From NCBI GenBank assembly GCA_913031205.1, contig CAJWEM010000001.1, positions 1-32,722 of the forward strand: a DNA stretch of 32,722 nt, written 5' to 3'. The position numbers were made by a program, and so were the translations under genes. Source of the DNA: an uncultured Gammaproteobacteria bacterium. Lineage in GTDB: Bacteria > Pseudomonadota > Gammaproteobacteria > Poriferisulfidales > GCA-002705445. Below are positions 24,754-32,722 of the stretch, piece after piece (position 1 is the stretch's first letter; every line of letters starts with the position of its first letter). A model generated the notes under the pieces. That model had not been told where the DNA came from, made no database searches, and worked only from the letters and a program-made list of their open reading frames with translations.

Positions 24754-27045
24754 CTAGTTAGTCCCAAGGTTGAACTGAAAGCTCTCAGTTTTATCGCCTT
24801 CCTCTTTATTTACAGGCTTGCTGAAACTTATACTGATTCCTCCAAAGGGTGAAATCCATTTAATTGAAAGCCCAACTGAACCTTTAATATCACCAAAGTC
24901 TGCAGAATCATAATCTTTAAATGCTGCCCCGAAATCAGCATAAAATGCTGTCCGAAGGTTGTCTACAGGTAATTCAAATGGCGGTCTAAATATCAACTCG
25001 CTTGAACCTGCAACGGCAAAATCTCCGCCTAGAGGTTTTCCTGTTGAATCAAGTGGGGATAAACTATTTTTTCTGAATCCCCTAACGCTTTTTGGTCCAC
25101 CAATTTTGAACTTATCATAAAACGGTAGACCATCTGTACCCCCATACCCTTGGCCGTAATAGGTGATACCTTTTAGTCTCAGAACAATGTCTCTTTCTCT
25201 ATTAATTTCAAAAAAAGAATCGGTTCTAAATGTCACCTTGTAATATTCTAAATCACTTCCAGGCACGAATACTTCCGTGCCTAAACTGGTTTTAAATCCA
25301 TTTCTCGTAAATGAAGTGCTATCTCTAGTATCTATTGCATAAGATATATTGAATGAGAAGTTGTCAAATTGATTTCCGTTCTTATTTAAGAAATCAACAA
25401 TTTCATCAGAACTATTAGCAGTACTATCAACATCCCACTTTAAATATCTTAGCTCTAAAAAAAATCTATTATTTTCAGTCATTGGAAGGCCATAACTATA
25501 ATTCAAGCCAACCCTATCAGCTTCATAGTCTGCTACGGTATCAGTATTGTCAGTTTTGGTTGTTTGTACATTAAAACCAAAACTTCTACTAACGCTATCA
25601 AGATTATGATAGGGATTGAAAAAACTAAAAGAATAATTTCTTGAAGTTTTTCCAGTGTCTACATTTACTGCAACTTTACTTCCGAAGCCTAGGAAATTGT
25701 CTTGCTCTATACCAGCACTTAAGCTTAAACCTGTACCCGACCCACCCAAGCCAGCTCCAATATTAAAATTACCTGATAGTTTTTCTTTAACCCTAACATT
25801 CAAATCAACTTTATTTGCTGAGCCTGGAACTCTGACTTCCTCAAATATTACATTTTCAATATAGGCGAGTCTCTTCAATCTTTTTTTAGAGAGGGTGATT
25901 GCATCTGATGAGTACCAACCGCCTTCCATTTGTCTTATTTCTCTTCTTAGAACTTCATCTTGTGTTGTTATATTCCCAGAAATGTTTATTCTTCTTACAT
26001 ATGCTCTCGTGCCTGGATCAATAAAAAAATTTACATCAACAGTTTCGTCATCTTTTGTTTTTCCTGGTACAGCATTTATTCTTGAGAATGCATAGCCCTC
26101 TTCGCCTAATCTTGCTTTTATGTTTTCCGTTGATTGCAGAATTTTAGATTTAGAAATATATTCTCCAGTTTTTATCTCGATTAATTCTGCAATCTCTTGG
26201 ATAGGTGCAATCAGTTTTCCGGAAACATGAATCTTCTCGACAATATATTGTTTTCCTTCATTGATATTAATTGTTATATAAACTTCTTCTTTATTTTTAC
26301 TCAGTGATACTTGTGTTGACTCAATTGTGAAGTCCATAAAGCCTTTATCTTGATAGAAACTTGTAAGTCTATCTAAATCACCTTGGAGCATTGGTGAAGA
26401 ATAAACACCTCGTGTAGACCAAAACATATACCATATCGGAAGTGCCGTTTCAAAATTCCTTTTTAATTTTTTATCAGAGAAAGATCTATTGCCAGTAATT
26501 TTAATTTGCTTTATCTTCGCACGTACACCAGTACTGACTAAAACCTTTAAGTAAATTCTATTTTCAGGAAGTAGATTTTCTTCAATTTCAATATCAACGG
26601 TATAAATACCTCTTGCAAAATTTTGCTCCCTTAACTCAGACTTAATCCTTTCTAATACTGAGTTATCATAAATTCTACCTGGCGCAATATTTGCAGCATC
26701 TAATATTTTATCAAGCTGATCATCATCGATGTCTTCTAAACCCTCAAAATCAATATCTACAATTGTTGGTCTTTCATCAAAAGTAATAATGAGTTTATTA
26801 CCGTCTCTTTTTATGACTATATCGTTAAAAAATTTTGATTTAAATAATGTTTTAATAATGACAGGTGTTGACCTTGAGTCGAAAGTGTCACCAACTTCAA
26901 AAGGAAGATAACCATATATTGAGCCTGGGTCTACACGCTGTAATCCTTCTAAGACAATATCTTCAATGATAAATTCTTCTGCATAAGTGTTTTTAAAAAT
27001 AGCGAAGATGATAATTACTATATAAATTTTTTTTAAAAATAACAT
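24754..27045 (-). CDS. bamA: Outer membrane protein assembly factor BamA
   Basis: BamA is the Omp85 barrel that inserts beta-barrel proteins in the outer membrane. The 763-residue precursor has a signal peptide ending near A22 (TYA/EEF), five POTRA domains over about residues 23-423 (first one IEDIVLEGLQRVDPGSIYGY), and a C-terminal 16-strand barrel. The barrel contains the loop-6 VRGF motif with R655 (KSVRGFRKNSLSP), which packs inside the pore. The sequence ends FQFNLGTN: it aligns with the E. coli end FQFNIGKTW but lacks the terminal aromatic residue usually found in the beta signal. The ATG at 27045 overlaps the rseP stop by one base (TAATG). E. coli BamA is 810 residues, so loops are shorter here. 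Confidence 0.97.
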   Translation of the reverse strand: MLFLKKIYIVIIIFAIFKNTYAEEFIIEDIVLEGLQRVDPGSIYGYLPFEVGDTFDSRSTPVIIKTLFKSKFFNDIVIKRDGNKLIITFDERPTIVDIDFEGLEDIDDDQLDKILDAANIAPGRIYDNSVLERIKSELREQNFARGIYTVDIEIEENLLPENRIYLKVLVSTGVRAKIKQIKITGNRSFSDKKLKRNFETALPIWYMFWSTRGVYSSPMLQGDLDRLTSFYQDKGFMDFTIESTQVSLSKNKEEVYITININEGKQYIVEKIHVSGKLIAPIQEIAELIEIKTGEYISKSKILQSTENIKARLGEEGYAFSRINAVPGKTKDDETVDVNFFIDPGTRAYVRRINISGNITTQDEVLRREIRQMEGGWYSSDAITLSKKRLKRLAYIENVIFEEVRVPGSANKVDLNVRVKEKLSGNFNIGAGLGGSGTGLSLSAGIEQDNFLGFGSKVAVNVDTGKTSRNYSFSFFNPYHNLDSVSRSFGFNVQTTKTDNTDTVADYEADRVGLNYSYGLPMTENNRFFLELRYLKWDVDSTANSSDEIVDFLNKNGNQFDNFSFNISYAIDTRDSTSFTRNGFKTSLGTEVFVPGSDLEYYKVTFRTDSFFEINRERDIVLRLKGITYYGQGYGGTDGLPFYDKFKIGGPKSVRGFRKNSLSPLDSTGKPLGGDFAVAGSSELIFRPPFELPVDNLRTAFYADFGAAFKDYDSADFGDIKGSVGLSIKWISPFGGISISFSKPVNKEEGDKTESFQFNLGTN

Positions 27046-28394
27046 TACATAATCCTCAAAATATCATTATATAGCGCAAAGAAAGAAAGCAAAATTAAAA
27101 ACGTCATACCTATTTGTTGAAAAATTAGCTGGACTGTTTCAGGGATAGGTCTTCTTATAATAAATTCAACAAGATAATACATTAAATGTCCACCATCCAG
27201 CATCGGGATAGGGAGCAAATTTAGAATACCAATGCTTATACTAAGCATTGCTAGAAGACTTAAAAAGCTTGTATAACCGTTATTAAAGGAGTCAGCGGCG
27301 TAGCCTGCAATGCCAACAGGGCCAGAAATATTTTTAAAAGATGCCTCGCCAACTAATAATTTATATAAAAAGTTTAAAGTTAAAAAAGTAAAATCATAAG
27401 TTTTAAGTACTGCTAATTTAGAGCTTTCTAAAAAACCATACTTAACACTTATTTTATTTTTGTTAATAACTTCAGGGTCAACTAATGGGCCTATACCAAG
27501 TCTTCCAATTTTTGATCTAGAAAGTTCAATTTTTTCAGGCGAAACATATAATATTTTTTGCGAGTTATTTCTTTGTATTTTGATTTTTAAATTCTCACCT
27601 GGGCTTCTTTTTATAATAGTTACAATTTCATACCAGTTTTGAACATTCCTATCGTCAATAGATAAAAATTTATCTCCTACAAAGAATCCAGCTTTATCAG
27701 CAGGGCTATCTTTTTCAATGAAGCCAATTTTAAGTGTTTTACTTGTAAAACTAAAAATTCCAATATTTTCCAATATATTCTTTTCTTCAAGGTTTATAGT
27801 TTTATAGTCAATTCTGTTTAAAGAAACTGTTCTTTCATTTCTTAAAATTTCAAAAAAAATGTCTTGTTTGGCTGATGCAAATTTTATGACCTGAAGAGAT
27901 ACATCTGACCAAGTATTAACTTTTTTTGAATTGACCTTACTTATTATGTCTCCTTGTAAAAATCCAATATCTTGCGCGGAACTGTAACTTGCAACAGCAC
28001 CGACTTCTGGCTTAAAGCCTGTATATCCTCCGGAAAAAATTAAAAAATAGAAAAAAATTGCTAATATAAAATTAAAAAAAGGTCCAGCAAAAACTATAAA
28101 TGATCTTTTTAAGAGTGATTGATTATTGAAAGCGCGTGTTTTTTCGTTTTCACTTACATCACCTTCTCTTTCATCTAACATTCTTACGTAGCCACCAAGA
28201 GGTAATGCTGAAACTTTATAGTCTGTTTTATCTTTACCGTATGTTTTCCCAAATAATCTTTTTCCGAATCCTACAGAAAATTCCAAGACCTTCACTCCAC
28301 ATAATCTTGCGGCAATAAAGTGCCCTAACTCATGAAAGGTAACAATAATACTTACAGTAAGGACAAAGACAGAAATTGTATAAATTAAATCCAT
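27045..28394 (-). CDS. rseP: Site-2 protease RseP
   Basis: RseP is the inner-membrane zinc protease that cuts anti-sigma-E factor RseA after DegS and also clears signal peptide remnants. The 449 residues (E. coli 450) have the zinc motif HELGH at 21-25 in the first membrane helix, an early GGYVRMLDEREGDV, two PDZ domains at about 115-190 and 210-290, and the third catalytic element NLLPIPMLDGG at 392-402 with D400 as zinc ligand. A final membrane helix follows. The ATG at 28394 is 2 nt after the dxr stop. Its coupling to bamA ties outer-membrane assembly to the stress response; no rseA or rpoE gene is in this window. Confidence 0.97.
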   Translation of the reverse strand: MDLIYTISVFVLTVSIIVTFHELGHFIAARLCGVKVLEFSVGFGKRLFGKTYGKDKTDYKVSALPLGGYVRMLDEREGDVSENEKTRAFNNQSLLKRSFIVFAGPFFNFILAIFFYFLIFSGGYTGFKPEVGAVASYSSAQDIGFLQGDIISKVNSKKVNTWSDVSLQVIKFASAKQDIFFEILRNERTVSLNRIDYKTINLEEKNILENIGIFSFTSKTLKIGFIEKDSPADKAGFFVGDKFLSIDDRNVQNWYEIVTIIKRSPGENLKIKIQRNNSQKILYVSPEKIELSRSKIGRLGIGPLVDPEVINKNKISVKYGFLESSKLAVLKTYDFTFLTLNFLYKLLVGEASFKNISGPVGIAGYAADSFNNGYTSFLSLLAMLSISIGILNLLPIPMLDGGHLMYYLVEFIIRRPIPETVQLIFQQIGMTFLILLSFFALYNDILRIM

Positions 28395-28396
28395 AG

Positions 28397-29563
28397 TTAA
28401 TTATATCTTTTAAGCTTGTCCATTGCATCATTTCGGCTAATCTTATCAATCTCAAAAACATCTTCGATTGAACTAATTTTTTGTTTATTATGAGATATTA
28501 TTACATCTTCTATAACCGAGTGAATATCCTTAAACTTGACTTTTCCATTTAGAAAAGCTTCGACAGCAACCTCATTTGCTGCGTTCATTACTATTGGAAA
28601 AGAATCACCTTCTTTTGCAACATTCTTTGCTAAGAAAAAACATGGATATCTTTCTTTTGACACCTCTAAAAAGTCTAATGGAGGCTGATTAATAAGATTA
28701 AGAGAACCTACTCCCGAATCAATTCTGTTCGGCCAACCTAGGCAATATGATATTGGAATTTTCATGTCATTCTGACTTAATTGCGCAATAATTGAGCCGT
28801 CTCCATAACAAACCATCGAATGGACAACGCTTTGAGGGTGGATCATAACTTCAATTTGTTCAGCTTTAAAACTAAATAAGTGCATAGCCTCAATAATTTC
28901 TAAACCCTTATTCATCATTGTTGCAGAATCTATAGATATCTTTGGTCCCATAACCCATGTCGGGTGCTTTAAAGCCTCGGCCAAAGTAATATTGTTAAAT
29001 TCTTTTAGTGGTGTATTTAGAAAAGGGCCACCGGAAGCAGTCAAAATTATTTTCGAAATTAACTTATCTTCATTTGCCGAAAAACATTGATGAAGCGCAT
29101 TATGCTCACTGTCTACTGGGAGAATCTGTGATTTGTATCTATCAGCCATCTCCATGAAAAGGCTGCCACACATTACGAGTGGTTCCTTATTTGCTAAAAG
29201 AATCTTCTTTCCAGATTTAACAGCTTGTAGAGAGGACTCAAGTCCAGCCGAACCAGAAATGCCGCACACAACAGTATCAACTTTTTCATTTCCAACAAGC
29301 TCATTAAGTTCAGAGCTTCCTGAAATAATTTGTGTTGATAAATTTAATTTTTCTAAAGAAATTTTTATTTTTTTTAAATGATTTGAATCTGATATATGCA
29401 CAAAATTTGGTTCAAATTTTTGACACTGTGACAATAATAAGTCGACAGAAGAATTTGCAGATAAAGCAAAAACTTTATATTTATCTTTATGCTTTGATAT
29501 CACCTCGAGTGTATTCGTACCAATACTTCCTGTAGAGCCTAAAATTGCCAAATTTTCTTTCAT
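28397..29563 (-). CDS. dxr: 1-deoxy-D-xylulose 5-phosphate reductoisomerase Dxr
   Basis: Dxr converts DXP to MEP with NADPH, the committed step of the MEP isoprenoid pathway. The 388 residues show the NADPH motif LGSTGSIG (8-15), ANKEPLVMCG, the metal-binding PVDSEHNALHQC, ASGGPF, KHPTWVMGPKISIDSATMMN with the active-site histidine, and KGLEIIEAMHLF with the substrate-binding lysine/glutamate. Length matches the family (E. coli 398). The ATG at 29563 lies 2 nt after cdsA. The order cdsA-dxr-rseP is the Pseudomonas-type arrangement; E. coli has dxr before uppS. Confidence 0.97.
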   Translation of the reverse strand: MKENLAILGSTGSIGTNTLEVISKHKDKYKVFALSANSSVDLLLSQCQKFEPNFVHISDSNHLKKIKISLEKLNLSTQIISGSSELNELVGNEKVDTVVCGISGSAGLESSLQAVKSGKKILLANKEPLVMCGSLFMEMADRYKSQILPVDSEHNALHQCFSANEDKLISKIILTASGGPFLNTPLKEFNNITLAEALKHPTWVMGPKISIDSATMMNKGLEIIEAMHLFSFKAEQIEVMIHPQSVVHSMVCYGDGSIIAQLSQNDMKIPISYCLGWPNRIDSGVGSLNLINQPPLDFLEVSKERYPCFFLAKNVAKEGDSFPIVMNAANEVAVEAFLNGKVKFKDIHSVIEDVIISHNKQKISSIEDVFEIDKISRNDAMDKLKRYN

Positions 29564-29565
29564 TT

Positions 29566-30390
29566 TTAAATTATAACAGATAAAGAATGGCTAAATATTA
29601 AGAAAATTGGCGCTGAGGGTAACAAGCTATCAATCCTATCCAAGATTCCACCGTGCCCTGGTAATATTTTTCCACTGTCCTTTTTATCAGTCATTCTTTT
29701 TAACAAGCTTACTGATAAATCACCAAAAGTTGCAATGATACATATAAATAAGGAAAGAGATAATAATTTTATTGAAAAAATAAAATCATAATTTTGATAA
29801 GCACAGAAAAGTATTGAGAATAAACCACAAATAATTAATGAGCCATAGAAACCTTCTTTTGTTTTTTTTGGACTAATTATGGAAAAAAAAGAATTTTTTC
29901 CAAAAGTCTTGCCAGAAAAATATGCTGCTATATCACATATCGAGATTAGACATATTAGGTAAATTAACAACTTATAATTTATTAAATATAAAGTATAAAG
30001 TGAGCAATATAAAGAACTCAAAAGTATTACAAATAAAAACATATAATAGTTATTGAATATTTTTTTTGGATGAATATTGTCTAATTTTATTATATTAAAT
30101 ATTATATATATCCATATTAAAGTAGAAAAGACTATTTGTAGGTCCCATAAATTACTTTTAATCAAGATATTTGATAAAAAAATTGAAATAAAAACAAAGG
30201 TAATAAATATAAAGCTTTTTTTTCCAGATTCACTGAAGAGGCAAATTTTTGATAATTCAAACGCAGCTAAAAATATAACAATATTTAGTAGTAATCTTAC
30301 TAACAGATCATTTTGGTATAATATTGTTGATATTACTAAAGGAAAAATAATTAGTGCGGTTATTACTCTTTTTGTCAAATTACTCAGCAT
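29566..30390 (-). CDS. cdsA: Phosphatidate cytidylyltransferase CdsA
   Basis: CdsA makes CDP-diacylglycerol from phosphatidic acid and CTP, the precursor of all phospholipid head groups. The 274-residue integral membrane protein starts LTKRVITALIIFPLVIS and has about eight hydrophobic helices. The C-terminal family signature (SLLKRMTDKKDSGKILPGHG, then GILDRIDS) carries the acidic and glycine residues of the catalytic centre. Length fits (E. coli 285). It lies 2 nt after uppS and 2 nt before dxr. The middle portion is poorly conserved and extremely rich in Ile, Leu, Phe and Ser, so the helix count is approximate. Confidence 0.93.
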   Translation of the reverse strand: MLSNLTKRVITALIIFPLVISTILYQNDLLVRLLLNIVIFLAAFELSKICLFSESGKKSFIFITFVFISIFLSNILIKSNLWDLQIVFSTLIWIYIIFNIIKLDNIHPKKIFNNYYMFLFVILLSSLYCSLYTLYLINYKLLIYLICLISICDIAAYFSGKTFGKNSFFSIISPKKTKEGFYGSLIICGLFSILFCAYQNYDFIFSIKLLSLSLFICIIATFGDLSVSLLKRMTDKKDSGKILPGHGGILDRIDSLLPSAPIFLIFSHSLSVII

Positions 30391-30392
30391 TT

Positions 30393-31067
30393 TTATGATT
30401 TACCAAACTTTCTGTTTATATTTTTATACCATTCTAATGCTTTATGAAAATCATTTTTTCTAAAGTCTGGCCATAAAACATTTGTAAAATATAATTCGGT
30501 ATATGAAATCTGCCATAATAAAAAATTACTCAATCTTCTAAAACCACCGGTTCGAATAAGTAAATCAACCTCTGGAAGATTTTTTGAGAAAAGAAATTTT
30601 TCAAAGCTAGCTTTTTCTTTTTTTGCTTTATTTACGGCCTGAATTATATCTTGCTTACCCCCATAATTAAGAGCAATGAAAAGATTAAGTTTTTTATTTC
30701 TATTTGTTTCTTTTTCAAGTGATAATGCATTATCTCTTATTTTTTTTGGGAGTTTATTTAAATTACCTATGAATTTTATCTTTATCTCATTATCTGATAG
30801 GAATTTTTTTTCTTTTGCAAAAGAGTAAAAAAAAATATCAAAGAGGTTATTCAATTCGAATTTAGGTCTCGTTAGGTTTTCGTTGCTTAGGGCAAATAAT
30901 GTTATATTTTTTATACCTTTTTCTAAAGAGTTGTAAATTAGTTTTTTTGCGGATTTAACACCTTGTTGGTGCCCTTCTTTCTTTGTCAGTCCCTTTTTTT
31001 TTGACCACGTTCCATTACCATCCATTATTATTGCTATATGATTTGGATTATTTTTTATTTTTTTCAT
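30393..31067 (-). CDS. uppS: Divergent undecaprenyl diphosphate synthase (cis-prenyltransferase)
   Basis: UppS extends farnesyl diphosphate with cis-isoprene units to make the C55 carrier for peptidoglycan and LPS. Family features in the 224 residues: IAIIMDGNG with catalytic D16, GHQQG (H33), S61, N64 and R67 in SNENLTRP, NYGGKQDI, IRTGG with R172, SNFLLWQISYTELYF with the metal ligand E191, and WPDF. Several near-invariant residues differ: T20 where the family has arginine (E. coli R30), K29 for R39, L60 for F70, L65 for W75, and F176 for the glutamate after RTGG (E. coli E198). It is also shorter than E. coli (253). Position between frr and cdsA is canonical. Function is probably retained, but altered kinetics or product length are possible. 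Confidence 0.9.
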   Translation of the reverse strand: MKKIKNNPNHIAIIMDGNGTWSKKKGLTKKEGHQQGVKSAKKLIYNSLEKGIKNITLFALSNENLTRPKFELNNLFDIFFYSFAKEKKFLSDNEIKIKFIGNLNKLPKKIRDNALSLEKETNRNKKLNLFIALNYGGKQDIIQAVNKAKKEKASFEKFLFSKNLPEVDLLIRTGGFRRLSNFLLWQISYTELYFTNVLWPDFRKNDFHKALEWYKNINRKFGKS

Positions 31068-31073
31068 TTTAAT

Positions 31074-31631
31074 TTAAACTTTCATTAAGTCAGCTTCTTT
31101 ATCTTTGAAAATTACCTCTATATCATTTATGTTTGCGTCTGTTATCTTTTGTATATAGTCGCTCGCTTGCTTTTCTTCATCTTCAGAAATCTCTTTTTTC
31201 TTGAGTAAATCTTTTAGTTTTGAATTCGCGTCTCTTCTTATATTTCTTATTGCAACTCTAGCTTGTTCGACTTCTGTTTTTACAAGCTTTATAAAGTCTA
31301 AACGTCTTTCTTCAGTTAATGGAGGCATTGGTATCCTTATGTTTGTGCCTGCTACAGCAGGGTTTAAGCCTAAGTCTGAATTTATTATAGCTTTTTCAAC
31401 ACTTGCAACAATATCCTTTTCCCATACAACAAGTAGGAGAGTTCTTGCGTCTTCAACTTTAATTGTCGAAACTTGGGACAATGGAGTTTCATTTCCGTAA
31501 TAATCAACTTTAATTGTTTCCAATATTGAGGGATGAGCCCTTCCTGTCCTAATTTTTGATAGGTTCGATTTTAAAGACTCTATAGATTTTGCCATTTTTA
31601 AGTTTGACTCTTTTTTTATATCTTCAATCAT
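31074..31631 (-). CDS. frr: Ribosome recycling factor
   Basis: RRF, with EF-G, splits post-termination ribosomes. The 185-residue product equals the E. coli length. Visible signatures are LSKIRTGRAHPSILETIKVDYYG, TPLSQVSTIKVEDARTLL, the hinge-domain segment GTNIRIPMPPLTEERR and the C-terminal helix with RVAIRNIRRDANSKLKD. The ATG at 31631 lies 2 nt after the pyrH stop, and uppS follows after 6 nt, in the conserved tsf-pyrH-frr-uppS order. Confidence 0.98.
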   Translation of the reverse strand: MIEDIKKESNLKMAKSIESLKSNLSKIRTGRAHPSILETIKVDYYGNETPLSQVSTIKVEDARTLLLVVWEKDIVASVEKAIINSDLGLNPAVAGTNIRIPMPPLTEERRLDFIKLVKTEVEQARVAIRNIRRDANSKLKDLLKKKEISEDEEKQASDYIQKITDANINDIEVIFKDKEADLMKV

Positions 31632-31633
31632 TT

Positions 31634-32332
31634 TTATTCAATAATAGTTCCAATTTTATTTCCCTTAATGATGCTCACCAAAGAATTTTTTTCTAGCATG
31701 TTGAATACCCTTAAAGGTATTTTATTTTCTTTACACAAAACTATTGCGGTAGTATCCATTACTTTAAGTTCTTCATTTATTACCTGATTATATGATAATT
31801 TTTTGTAAAGTTTAGCATCTTTATATTTAACAGGATCCTTATCATATACTCCATTGACTTTTGTTGCTTTCAAGACCATATCTGCATTAATTTCAATGGC
31901 TCTCAAGCTAGCCGCAGTGTCTGTAGTAAAAAAAGGGTTGCCTGTTCCAGCTGCAAATATTACGACTCTATCTTTCTCTAGGTGGCGTATAGCTCTTCTT
32001 CTTATATAATCTTCTGAAATTTGATTTATCCTTACTGCTGACATCACTCTACATTGGATGCCTAACTTCTCTATTGCGTCTTGTAATGCGAGTGAATTTA
32101 TTACTGTGGCTAACATCCCAATATTATCACCAGTTACCCTATCTAGTCCTGCTTCAGCTAAACCAGCACCACGAAAAATATTTCCTCCTCCCACAACAAT
32201 AGCTAACTGATTTTTTGTTTTATTTACCTCAACTATATCTTTTGAAATTCGACTAACTATATCTGGGTCTATCCCATAATCATACTTCCCGATTAATGCT
32301 TCTCCACTTAATTTAAGCAAGTATCTTTTCAT
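31634..32332 (-). CDS. pyrH: UMP kinase
   Basis: PyrH phosphorylates UMP to UDP and is a hexameric amino-acid-kinase-fold enzyme distinct from eukaryotic UMP kinase. The 232 residues include [74 protein letters not shown] and [16 protein letters not shown], all family motifs. Length matches (E. coli 241). The ATG at 32332 is 5 nt after tsf. Its product UDP leads to UTP, the substrate of PyrG encoded about 20 kb away. Confidence 0.98.
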   Translation of the reverse strand: MKRYLLKLSGEALIGKYDYGIDPDIVSRISKDIVEVNKTKNQLAIVVGGGNIFRGAGLAEAGLDRVTGDNIGMLATVINSLALQDAIEKLGIQCRVMSAVRINQISEDYIRRRAIRHLEKDRVVIFAAGTGNPFFTTDTAASLRAIEINADMVLKATKVNGVYDKDPVKYKDAKLYKKLSYNQVINEELKVMDTTAIVLCKENKIPLRVFNMLEKNSLVSIIKGNKIGTIIE

Positions 32333-32337
32333 ATAGA

Positions 32338-32722
32338 CTATTTTTTTATTTGAGCCATCACTTCTTCTGCGAAATTTTCGTCCTTTTTTTCGATTCCTTC
32401 ACCAACTTCCATTCGTAAAAAAGAAAGAATTTTATTACCATTTTTTTTAAGAAGATTCTCTATAGTGATATCATTATCTTTTACAAAGTTTTGATTAAGT
32501 AATGTAACTTCAGAGATATATTTCTTCATTTTACCATCGATCATTTTTTCAATTATATCTTCTGGTTTACCACTTTCATTTGCTTGAGCTTTAAAAATCT
32601 CTTTTTCTCGTTCTAGGTTATCTTTGGAAATTCCTTCTGCATCAATTGATAATGGTTTCATTGCTGCAATATGCATACATATATCTTTTGCAAGAGCATC
32701 ATCCTTTTTTTCTAGAATTGTG
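32338..32722 (-). CDS. tsf: Elongation factor Ts, C-terminal part (runs off window)
   Basis: EF-Ts exchanges GDP for GTP on EF-Tu. Only the last ~128 codons are in the window; the frame is open to position 722 of the last kilobase and continues past the edge. The visible [13 protein letters not shown], the [14 protein letters not shown] helix, [19 protein letters not shown], and the final helix with [20 protein letters not shown] are typical of the C-terminal dimerisation and core domains. The TAG stop at 32338 precedes pyrH by 5 nt, as in most bacteria. rpsB is expected just outside the window. Confidence 0.96.
   Translation of the reverse strand, partial: TILEKKDDALAKDICMHIAAMKPLSIDAEGISKDNLEREKEIFKAQANESGKPEDIIEKMIDGKMKKYISEVTLLNQNFVKDNDITIENLLKKNGNKILSFLRMEVGEGIEKKDENFAEEVMAQIKK

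Noticed and set aside
1..32722. Search by eye for tRNA, rRNA, CRISPR repeats, insertion-sequence ends and phage genes
   Set aside because: No cloverleaf-like tRNA sequence, regularly spaced repeats, transposase or integrase was seen; gaps between genes are too short to hold most of these.

Overview
The window is about 32.7 kb of very AT-rich, tightly packed bacterial chromosome. Nearly all genes are housekeeping genes on the minus strand, and many pairs overlap by ATGA or sit within a few bases. The longest non-coding gap is 140 bp. The order tsf-pyrH-frr-uppS-cdsA-dxr-rseP-bamA-skp-lpxD-fabZ-lpxA ... rnhB-dnaE-accA-tilS-pyrG-kdsA-eno-ftsB-ispD-ispF is the Pseudomonas-type gammaproteobacterial order. 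It is followed by a second classic gammaproteobacterial block, miaA-hfq-hflX-hflK-hflC-hisZ. Gene order, low GC and compactness together suggest a genome-streamlined marine gammaproteobacterium (SAR86-like is my best guess, inferred only from these traits). There are no tRNAs, rRNAs, CRISPR arrays or insertion sequences.

Layout from the left. Positions 1-650 hold three incomplete, unrelated gene pieces joined end to end: a transaldolase lacking its N-terminus, the C-terminal part of a pseudouridine synthase, and hisZ lacking its last ~100 codons. This looks like a chimeric contig end or a rearrangement scar. Positions 1.5-7 kb carry hflC, hflK, hflX, hfq, miaA and tsaB (membrane protease control, RNA chaperone, tRNA modification). 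Positions 7-12 kb carry ispF, ispD, ftsB, eno, kdsA and pyrG. A small plus-strand DUF2892-type membrane protein gene follows. Positions 12.5-18.7 kb hold tilS, accA, dnaE and rnhB. Positions 18.8-21.9 kb hold a three-gene plus-strand cassette: a Gfo/Idh-type oxidoreductase, a DegT-type aminotransferase and lpxB. Positions 21.9-32.7 kb return to the minus strand with lpxA, fabZ, lpxD, skp, bamA, rseP, dxr, cdsA, uppS, frr, pyrH and the 3' part of tsf.

Functionally, the right half is an envelope-building region: lipid A assembly (LpxA, LpxD, LpxB, FabZ, with KdsA for Kdo), outer-membrane protein assembly (Skp, BamA), envelope stress proteolysis (RseP), phospholipid precursor (CdsA) and isoprenoid/undecaprenyl lipid supply (Dxr, IspD, IspF, UppS). 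The most interesting biology is the oxidoreductase-aminotransferase pair translationally coupled to lpxB beside lpxA. By analogy with gnnA/gnnB of Acidithiobacillus ferrooxidans, it should make UDP-GlcNAc3N, so the lipid A would carry amide-linked instead of ester-linked acyl chains at position 3. The cassette looks inverted in place relative to the usual lpxA-lpxB-rnhB order. LpxA carries a methionine at the hydrocarbon-ruler position, predicting C10 acyl chains. UppS lacks two residues that are nearly invariant in its family.
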